Below, one piece after another: positions 34,141 through 39,938 of a DNA stretch of 64,000 nt. The notes beneath the pieces are model-generated. The model was not told the DNA's origin, did not search any database, and was given only the letters and a program-made list of their open reading frames with translations. The position numbers were made by a program, and so were the translations under genes. This stretch comes from Nonomuraea rhodomycinica. Lineage in GTDB: Bacteria > Actinomycetota > Actinomycetes > Streptosporangiales > Streptosporangiaceae. Within the stretch, counting starts at the first letter, position 1, and the number at the start of each line of letters is the position of its first letter. The stretch covers positions 1-64,000 of the forward strand of contig NZ_JABWGO010000009.1 of the NCBI RefSeq assembly GCF_013363995.1, given 5' to 3'.

Positions 34141-34186
34141 GTGGGCTGGGGCTCGACGACGAGCCTTGTCGCCTCTCGGCGATTCC

Positions 34187-34216
34187 GGCCGCTCACCCCC
34201 CTCAGGGTGAGCGGCC
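34187..34216 (-). terminator. Terminator after the sigma-factor operon
   Basis: GGCCGCTCACCC (34187-34198) and its exact complement (34205-34216) enclose a six-base loop. It lies five bases beyond the stop of the gene ending at 34221. Confidence 0.8.
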
Positions 34217-34220
34217 CGCG

Positions 34221-35330
34221 CTATCGGACGGGCTCGGCGACGCCCGGCAGGACCAGTCCGTCGAAGGTTCCCTGGTAGCCGGCCAGCCGCCGGGCGCGCC
34301 CGGTACCGGCGTCCACCGCGTACGTGGCCACGCTCCCCTTCGTCGCGTACACCACCGTGAACTCGTGCCCGCTCGTCCAGGGACCCGTGCTCATGAGGCT
34401 GGCGTACTTGCCCTTCGGCAGGCCACGGATGGGGAGCCTGCGCGCGACCCGTCCGGTCCTGACGTCGAGCATGGTCACGGTGCCGGTCGCCAGGTCACGG
34501 TTCCGCCGGTCCCAGCGCACGGCGACCACCGTGTGGCCGTCGGGCCCCACCTCGTTGAACATGATGTACGGCCCCTTGAAGCGCACCGGCTCGCCGCCTC
34601 CGGTGACGGGCATCAGCCACAGGTCCGTCCTGGCGTACCGGACCAGCTCGGCGACGCCGCCCCTGACGCTGACCACCTCGTACTTGCCGTTCAGCGGCAC
34701 CGTCCTGCCCGTGCGCATGTCGATCAGGGTTCCGGGGTCCTTGCTGCCCTCGCGGGGGTCGAAGGCCACGTACCGGCCGTCGTCGGAGACCACCAGCATA
34801 GAGCCCATGCCGATCCGGTCCTCCTTGATCGTGACGGGAGAGGTCACCTCGGTGCCCATGATCAGGTCACGGACCACGTGGGCCTGCGCCTGTCGGCTGT
34901 AGTAGGCGAGCATGCGCCCGTCCCGGCTGATCGAGACCGGCGCCCTCCCCTCCTTGGTGGTCCAGGCGAGCGCCTGCGGCAGGCGGTACGTGGCGCCGGC
35001 GGCGGTGACCACCCGCCACTCGACATCGTCGCAGTTCAGGTGCTGCCCGACTGTCTTGCACCGCGTCTGGTACGCGTGACCGAGCGGGCCGACCTTCCCG
35101 GCCGGCAGGTCCGGCACCGTGCCGGCGCCCTGGGACGCGACCGGCTGCTGGCGCTGCCAGGGAACCGTGGTGGCGGCCGTCGCCGCCGCCAGCACCAGGG
35201 CCGTGCCCAGGGCCGCCGCGCCCGTGGTGAAGCGGCGGCGCCTGCGGTAGCCGGCGATGGCCACGTCGGCCAGGTTCACCAGGGGCGCCTCGTCGGCGAT
35301 GTCGTTCAGCGTCTCCCGCAGCCGCGTCAT
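34221..35330 (-). CDS. Membrane-anchored beta-propeller-like protein partnered with a sigma factor
   Basis: The 369-residue protein has a cytoplasmic N-terminus of about 35 residues, one membrane helix (GAAALGTALVLAAATAATTV, about 37-56) and an extracytoplasmic part with recurring strands such as VSISRDGRMLAYYSR and LVVSDDGRYVAFDPR that look like WD40/TolB-type blades. The ATG overlaps the stop of the SigE-family sigma gene (ATGA). Genes in this position usually encode anti-sigma or sensor proteins, but no zinc-binding anti-sigma motif is present. The start MTRLRETLNDIADEAP is a common N-terminus of such SigE-partner proteins in actinomycetes. Confidence 0.65.
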   Translation of the reverse strand: MTRLRETLNDIADEAPLVNLADVAIAGYRRRRRFTTGAAALGTALVLAAATAATTVPWQRQQPVASQGAGTVPDLPAGKVGPLGHAYQTRCKTVGQHLNCDDVEWRVVTAAGATYRLPQALAWTTKEGRAPVSISRDGRMLAYYSRQAQAHVVRDLIMGTEVTSPVTIKEDRIGMGSMLVVSDDGRYVAFDPREGSKDPGTLIDMRTGRTVPLNGKYEVVSVRGGVAELVRYARTDLWLMPVTGGGEPVRFKGPYIMFNEVGPDGHTVVAVRWDRRNRDLATGTVTMLDVRTGRVARRLPIRGLPKGKYASLMSTGPWTSGHEFTVVYATKGSVATYAVDAGTGRARRLAGYQGTFDGLVLPGVAEPVR

Positions 35331-35845
35331 CGGGCCACCTCCACGATCTCCGGTTCGGACAGCAGGTGCGCCAGCTCGGGCGCCACGGCGCGCAGCCGGG
35401 CCAGCGCGTGATGGGTCTGGCTCTTGACGGTGCCGACGGAGCAGCCGAGCAGCTCGGCCGTCTGGGCCTCGCTGAGGTCCTCACGGAAGCGCAGCACGAT
35501 CACGGCCCGCTGTCTGGGCGCCAGCCTGTCCAGGGCCTGGCGCAGCACCATGCGGTCGAGCGTGGCGTCGTCGTGCGAGACGCCGCGTTCGGGCGGCTCG
35601 CCGCTCGGCACCTCGGGGCGGGGCCGCCGCTTCCAGGAGATGTACTGGTTGACCAGCGCCTTGCGGGTGTACGCCTCGGGGTTGCCGTCCTTCGACAGCT
35701 TGTGCCACTGCCGCACCACCTTCATCAGGACGCTCTGCAGCAGGTCCTCGGCGAGGTGGGCGTCGCCCGTCAGCAGGTACGCGGTGCGCATGAGCGCCTG
35801 CTGGCGGGCGAGCACGAACTCGCGGAAGCCGTCGTGACGATCCAA
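35327..35845 (-). CDS. SigE-family RNA polymerase sigma factor
   Basis: The 172-residue protein contains sigma region 2 (RTAYLLTGDAHLAEDLLQSVLMKVV, AYTRKALVNQYISWKRR) and region 4 (LAPRQRAVIVLRFREDLSEAQTAELLGCSVGTVKSQTHHALARLR), with no region 3, as in the group IV SigE-family factors abundant in Streptomyces and relatives. It starts with TTG at 35845, six bases after AGAGGAG. It is co-transcribed with the membrane protein gene at 34221, presumably its regulator. Confidence 0.92.
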   Translation of the reverse strand: MDRHDGFREFVLARQQALMRTAYLLTGDAHLAEDLLQSVLMKVVRQWHKLSKDGNPEAYTRKALVNQYISWKRRPRPEVPSGEPPERGVSHDDATLDRMVLRQALDRLAPRQRAVIVLRFREDLSEAQTAELLGCSVGTVKSQTHHALARLRAVAPELAHLLSEPEIVEVAR

Positions 35846-35911
35846 GGTGATCTCCTCTCGCCCGTTGCCAACGCCACCCGGCGGGCGAAAGGTTGCAGCC
35901 GGTCCGCGATC

Positions 35912-36112
35912 TTATGTCAGGGGGTTCCAGCCGTCCGTTCCCGCGAGGTAGCGCCGCGGGGTGAAGGTCGCCGCCTGGGCGGCGGTGAGCTGGGGGCGGT
36001 CGGCGGCCACGACGAGGTCCCGCCGGGCGGCGGTGTCCGCCGCCGCGGCCGGGGCGGTGAGGGCTGAGGTGGCGACCAGTGTCGCCGCCGCGAGTGCGAG
36101 GACGGACCTCAT
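35912..36112 (-). CDS. Short secreted protein (66 residues), possibly a truncated hydrolase
   Basis: The product has a clear signal peptide (hydrophobic residues 4-24, cleavage after APAAAA) and a mature part of about 41 residues ending DRPQLTAAQAATF, PRRYLAGTDGWNPLT. This short, proline- and tryptophan-containing tail resembles the N-terminal run-in of larger actinomycete secreted enzymes rather than a complete domain, and the frame ends abruptly. It may be a remnant of a secreted glycosidase neighbouring the GH43 gene, or a genuine small exported peptide. The 19-bp repeats lie directly upstream of its start. Confidence 0.5.
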   Translation of the reverse strand: MRSVLALAAATLVATSALTAPAAAADTAARRDLVVAADRPQLTAAQAATFTPRRYLAGTDGWNPLT

Positions 36113-36120
36113 GAGCGCTC

Positions 36121-36196
36121 CTTGACCGGAGGTGCCCGCCTTGACCAGAGGTGCCCGCCTTGACCGGAGGTGCCTGCCTTGACCGGAGGTGCCTAC
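36121..36196 (-). repeat. Four tandem copies of a 19-bp repeat
   Basis: The unit is CTTGACCGGAGGTGCCTGC with one or two changes per copy; four full units fill 36121-36196. They lie between the GH43 stop, which is inside the last unit, and the start of the 66-residue secreted protein. Such a direct repeat can change copy number by slippage. Confidence 0.85.
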
Positions 36197-37614
36197 CTTG
36201 CGATGTGCACGGTGAATTCCTCGAAGATCGCCTGCCCCGTCCCGTCGCCCTCGGCGAAGAGGCCGAGCACGGCCCCCACCCAGCGGCCCTGTGTGGCGTG
36301 GAAGGGCTCGCCGAGCGGGCGCGGACCGTCCCCGGTGTCGGCCAGGAACGTGACCACCGCGCCCTCGCTCACGCGCGCGCCCAGGGTGACGGCCGTCCCC
36401 CCGGGCACGGTCACCTCGGCCGAGCCCGCGCGCACGACGGCGGACCCGTCCGGCGCCGGCTCGACCGCCACGGACGCGGAGGTGTGGCCGACGACGGCCA
36501 GCCCGGCCCGGCCCGCGCCCTTGAGCACGACCCGCGTGGTCACCGTGCAGGGGTCGCCGGGCAGCCGCTGCGTGAGGACGGCCGGGCGTTCCCGCAGGTC
36601 GGCGGGGCCGGGCACGCAGGTCAGCCGGAGCGTCCCGTCGCGCAGCTCCCACCAGGACGGGTCGGGCTCGGCCTGCCAGCTCCACTGCAGGCCGAGCCCG
36701 GGCCCGGCGAAGTCGTCGGACGTGGCCGGCGCGGCCGGCTGCCCGCCGGGCACCGGCACGGGGCCGCCCGGCACCGGCACGCCGTTCGCGCCCATGACCG
36801 GCCAGCCGTCGCGCCACCGCATGGGCTGGAGGTGGACGACCCGCCCGTACGGGCCGCGGTCCTGGAAGTGCATGAACCAGTGCTCACCGGACGGCGTGTC
36901 CACCCATCCGCCCTGGTGCGGCCCGTTCACGTCGGTGCCGCCCTGCTCCAGCACGATCCGGTCCTCGTACGGGCCGAAGATCGAACGGGACCGGAACACC
37001 GACTGCCAGCCGGTCGCCACGCCGCCGGCCGGGGCGAAGATCCAGTAGTGGCCGTCGTGCCGATAGAGCTTGGGCCCCTCCAGCGTGCGGTAGCCGGGCA
37101 GGAGGTCGGCGTCCACGACGAGGGTGCCCTCGTCGAGCACCTCGCGGGCGTCGGGCGACATGCGGTGCAGGGTCAGCCGGTTGCTCACTCCCGCCCTGCT
37201 CCTGGCCCAGGCGTGCACGAGGTACGCCTGGCCGTCCGCGTCCCACAGCGGGCACGGGTCGATGAGGCCGAGACCGGGCTTGACCAGGTGCGGCTCGGTC
37301 CACGGGCCTCGGGGGTCCACGGCGCTCACCTGGTGGATCCCCACGTCGGGGTCGCCGTAGAAGATCCAGAAACGGCCGTCGTGGTGACGCAGTGACGGAG
37401 CCCACACGCCGCAGCCGGGTCGCACGTCGTCGTATCCCCGGGTCACGGCGTGGCCGATGATCGTCCAGTTGACGAGGTCGCGGGAGTGGAGGATCGGCAG
37501 CCCCGGCACCTTGGTGAAGCTGGAGGCGGTCAGGTAGAAGTCGTCGCCCACGCGGATCACGTCGGGGTCCGACCAGTCCGCGTTGAGCACGGGGTTGCGG
37601 TAGAGGGGCGCCAC
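36193..37614 (-). CDS. Glycoside hydrolase family 43 (beta-xylosidase/arabinofuranosidase-like)
   Basis: The 473-residue protein has the five-bladed propeller of GH43: NPVLNADWSDPDVIRVGDDFYLTAS contains the catalytic-base aspartate, LIDPCPLWDADGQAYLVHAW the pKa-modulating aspartate, and TLEGPKLYRHDGHYWIF the acid glutamate. The C-terminal 170 residues form a beta-sandwich of the type found in beta-xylosidases. There is no signal peptide, so the substrate is likely imported xylo- or arabino-oligosaccharide. The GTG at 37614 lies nine bases after AGGAG. It is divergent from a LacI regulator, with a palindromic operator between. Confidence 0.9.
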   Translation of the reverse strand: MAPLYRNPVLNADWSDPDVIRVGDDFYLTASSFTKVPGLPILHSRDLVNWTIIGHAVTRGYDDVRPGCGVWAPSLRHHDGRFWIFYGDPDVGIHQVSAVDPRGPWTEPHLVKPGLGLIDPCPLWDADGQAYLVHAWARSRAGVSNRLTLHRMSPDAREVLDEGTLVVDADLLPGYRTLEGPKLYRHDGHYWIFAPAGGVATGWQSVFRSRSIFGPYEDRIVLEQGGTDVNGPHQGGWVDTPSGEHWFMHFQDRGPYGRVVHLQPMRWRDGWPVMGANGVPVPGGPVPVPGGQPAAPATSDDFAGPGLGLQWSWQAEPDPSWWELRDGTLRLTCVPGPADLRERPAVLTQRLPGDPCTVTTRVVLKGAGRAGLAVVGHTSASVAVEPAPDGSAVVRAGSAEVTVPGGTAVTLGARVSEGAVVTFLADTGDGPRPLGEPFHATQGRWVGAVLGLFAEGDGTGQAIFEEFTVHIAR

Positions 37615-37653
37615 GGTGGAAGTCTCCTGGGTCGATCAGGGCCAAAAAAATGG

Positions 37654-37667
37654 TGCAACCGGTTGCA
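37654..37667. promoter_or_regulatory. LacI-family operator between GH43 and lacI-like genes
   Basis: TGCAACCGGTTGCA is a perfect 14-bp palindrome with the central CG typical of LacI/GalR operators. It lies 40 bases before the GH43 start and is the only such site in the divergent intergenic region. Confidence 0.8.
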
Positions 37668-37806
37668 TGAACGATGCGCGAGCGCCGGGGCGACGTCAAC
37701 GGCTCGCGACCGCCCCCGCCGCGCCGAGCAGCGGAAACGCCCGAACCTCGAAATTTTCGCGCTCGCAGGGGTGGCCTGGACGCGAGGCTACAGGCACAGT
37801 TGGGAC

Positions 37807-38823
37807 ATGACGGCCGAAAGCACGCCACCCCGGTTGCCCAAGCTGGCAGTCATCGCCCGCGAGGCCGGAGTGTCCGTCGCAACCGTTTCCAAAGCTCTGA
37901 ACGGCCGGTCCGACGTCTCCGCGCACACCCGCCGTCTGGTCGCCGACGTGCTGGAACGCCGCGGCTACCCCAGGCAGCGGCTCAAGCGGCGCCGCGGCAG
38001 CCTCGTGGACGTCATGCTCCAGGGCCTGGACTCGCCGTACGCGCTGGCGGTCCTCGGCGGCGTCGAGGCGGCGGCCTGGCGGCTGGGCGTCGACGTCGTC
38101 GTCTCCGCCGCCACCGGCCGCACCAGGAACGGCCAGCCGCCGGCCGCCTGGCTGGACCGGATGAGCGCCCGCGACAGCGCGGGCATCCTGCTCGTGCGGA
38201 CCGCGCCGACCGCCTCCCAGCGCTCCTGGCTCAAGGACCGCGGGATCCCGGCGGTGATCGTGGACCCGCGCCGCGATCCCCCGCCCGGCGTGCCCGTCGT
38301 CGTCTCCGCCAACCAGGCCGGCGCCCGGTCGGCCGTCGAGCACCTCATCGGCCTGGGCCACCGGCGCATCGCCGTCGTCACCGGCCGTCCCGGCGTGCCC
38401 TGCGCCGCCGAGCGGCTGGCCGGGTACCGGCAGGCCATGACCGGCACGGGGCTGCCCGCGGACCCGCGCTGGGAGGCGTGCGGCAACTTCCGGAGCGAGG
38501 ACGCCCGGCGGGCCACCCACGAGCTGCTCGACCGGCTGCCGGCCCCGCCGACCGCCGTGTTCGCCTGCTCCGACGCGATGGCCGCCGGGGTGGTGCAGGC
38601 GCTCGCCGAGCGCGGCCACCGCGTGCCCGCCGACGTCAGCGTGGTCGGCTTCGACGACTCCGTGGCGGCGGCGCACGTCACGCCCCCGCTGACCACGGTC
38701 CGCCAGCCCTGGAACGGCCTGGGCGCCGCCGCGCTGACCGCCCTGCTGGCGGCCGACGCCCCCGCCCGGGTGGAGCTGCCCACCACCCTCGTCGTACGCG
38801 CGAGCACGGCCGCTCCCGGCTGA
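37807..38823 (+). CDS. LacI-family transcriptional regulator
   Basis: The 338-residue protein has the LacI helix-turn-helix and hinge (KLAVIAREAGVSVATVSKALNGRSDVSAHTRRLV, about residues 11-45) and a periplasmic-binding-protein-like effector domain (GHRRIAVVTGRPGV, PTAVFACSDAMAAGVVQAL, DVSVVGFDDS). It probably represses the divergent GH43 gene through the palindrome at 37654 and responds to a xylose- or arabinose-derived sugar. The ATG at 37807 has no clear ribosome site; CACAGT six bases before it suggests leaderless transcription. Confidence 0.9.
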   Translation: MTAESTPPRLPKLAVIAREAGVSVATVSKALNGRSDVSAHTRRLVADVLERRGYPRQRLKRRRGSLVDVMLQGLDSPYALAVLGGVEAAAWRLGVDVVVSAATGRTRNGQPPAAWLDRMSARDSAGILLVRTAPTASQRSWLKDRGIPAVIVDPRRDPPPGVPVVVSANQAGARSAVEHLIGLGHRRIAVVTGRPGVPCAAERLAGYRQAMTGTGLPADPRWEACGNFRSEDARRATHELLDRLPAPPTAVFACSDAMAAGVVQALAERGHRVPADVSVVGFDDSVAAAHVTPPLTTVRQPWNGLGAAALTALLAADAPARVELPTTLVVRASTAAPG

Positions 38824-38924
38824 CGGACACATGACCTCGCCCCGCGGCCGATGGCTCCGCGTCCGCCTAGGCTGAGGGTTCCTGGGGGTCCACGAGAGCG
38901 GCGTGAACAGGGGGAACGAAGACC

Positions 38925-39770
38925 ATGGCGGCTGGCGACGGCGACGGGTGGACGGAGTGCGGGCGGGGCCACCGGCACTGGGGGCTGCACGGCGCCTCCG
39001 GGCTGCTGGCCGTCCACCACGACGCGCACGGCGTGCCGTACGTGCTCATGCAGAAGCGTTCGTGGTGGAGCCACCACGGCGGCACGTGGGGGCTGCCGGG
39101 CGGCGCGCTCGACAGCCACGAGGACGCCGTCGCCGGAGCGCTGCGCGAGGCCCGCGAGGAGGCGGCCGTCCCCGGCGACGCCCTGCGGGTCAAGGGCGTG
39201 TACGTGGACGACCACGGCGGGTGGGCGTTCGAGACGGTGATCGCCGAGGCGTCCGAGCTGCTGCCCGCCGTGCCCGCCAACCGGGAGAGCGTCGAGCTGC
39301 GCTGGCTGCGCCTGCCCGAGATCTCGGCGATGCGGCTGCACCCCGGCTTCGCCGAGACCTGGGGAGAGGTCCAGGAGGAGCTGCGGCCCGAGACGCTGGT
39401 CCTCGACGTCGCCAACATCGTCGGCGCCCGCGCCCAGCACGGCTGGTGGAAGGACCGGCTCGGCGCCGCCACCCGCCTGCTGGAGGACGTGTCACGGCTC
39501 GGCCTGACCCACCCCGTGCTGGAGCGCTGGTACCCGCGGATCGTGGCCGTCGTCGAGGGCGGCGCCCGCGAGGTGCCCGACGTTCCGGGCGTCCAGGTGG
39601 TGGCGGCCACGGGCAGCGGCGACGACGCCATCGTGGAGGTCGTCCGCCGGGCGCGGCCGTGGGAGCGGGTGCTCGTCGTGACCGCCGACCGGGGCCTGAA
39701 GGAGCGCGTCACCGACCTCGGCGCCACCACCGTGGGCCCCAGGTGGCTGCTGTCACAGCTCGACCGGTAG
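38925..39770 (+). CDS. Nudix hydrolase fused to a NYN/PIN-like nuclease domain
   Basis: The 281-residue protein has two parts. Residues 1-140 form a Nudix domain with WGLPGGALDSHEDAVAGALREAREEAAV, a complete Nudix box. Residues about 155-281 start LVLDVANIVGARAQHGWWKDR, continue with VVAATGSGDDAIVEVV and end VLVVTADRGLKERV, GATTVGPRWLL; the spaced aspartates match NYN/PIN-type ribonuclease folds. Nudix-NYN fusions suggest a role in RNA decay or in removing modified nucleotide ends, but the substrate is unknown. The ATG at 38925 has only a weak purine-rich site upstream. Confidence 0.82.
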   Translation: MAAGDGDGWTECGRGHRHWGLHGASGLLAVHHDAHGVPYVLMQKRSWWSHHGGTWGLPGGALDSHEDAVAGALREAREEAAVPGDALRVKGVYVDDHGGWAFETVIAEASELLPAVPANRESVELRWLRLPEISAMRLHPGFAETWGEVQEELRPETLVLDVANIVGARAQHGWWKDRLGAATRLLEDVSRLGLTHPVLERWYPRIVAVVEGGAREVPDVPGVQVVAATGSGDDAIVEVVRRARPWERVLVVTADRGLKERVTDLGATTVGPRWLLSQLDR

Positions 39771-39826
39771 GAGCCGCCGCTCCGGTACCCCGGCGCCACG
39801 GCAGCCGCTAAGGTGGTGTGCGCACT

Positions 39827-39913
39827 GGAGGGTTCGCATAGTGGACGAGTGCAGCCGCCTTGAAAGCGGCCAGGTCAGCGATGGCCTCGTGGGTTCGAAT
39901 CCCACACCCTCCG
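39827..39913 (+). tRNA. tRNA-Ser (anticodon UGA)
   Basis: The 87-base sequence folds as a class II tRNA: acceptor arms GGAGGGT and ACCCTCC, anticodon stem GCCGC/GCGGC around CTTGAAA (anticodon TGA), a long variable arm, and a T arm GTGGGTTCGAATCCCAC. The discriminator base is G. CCA is not encoded. Confidence 0.95.
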
Positions 39914-39923
39914 CTCGGTCCTC

Positions 39924-39937
39924 CCGCCTTCGGGCGG
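39924..39937. terminator. Short hairpin between tRNA-Ser and the EspI-like gene
   Basis: CCGCC-TTCG-GGCGG forms a 5-bp stem with a stable UUCG loop. It could end the tRNA transcript and the convergent EspI-like message; no T-tract follows. Confidence 0.45.
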
Positions 39938-39938
39938 C

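Noticed and set aside
36193..37614. Signal peptide for the GH43 enzyme
   Set aside because: The N-terminus MAPLYRNPVLNADWSDPD goes straight into the first propeller blade; no hydrophobic segment.
39827..39913. tRNA gene as an integration site of a mobile element
   Set aside because: No integrase and no repeat of the tRNA 3' end were found in the window.
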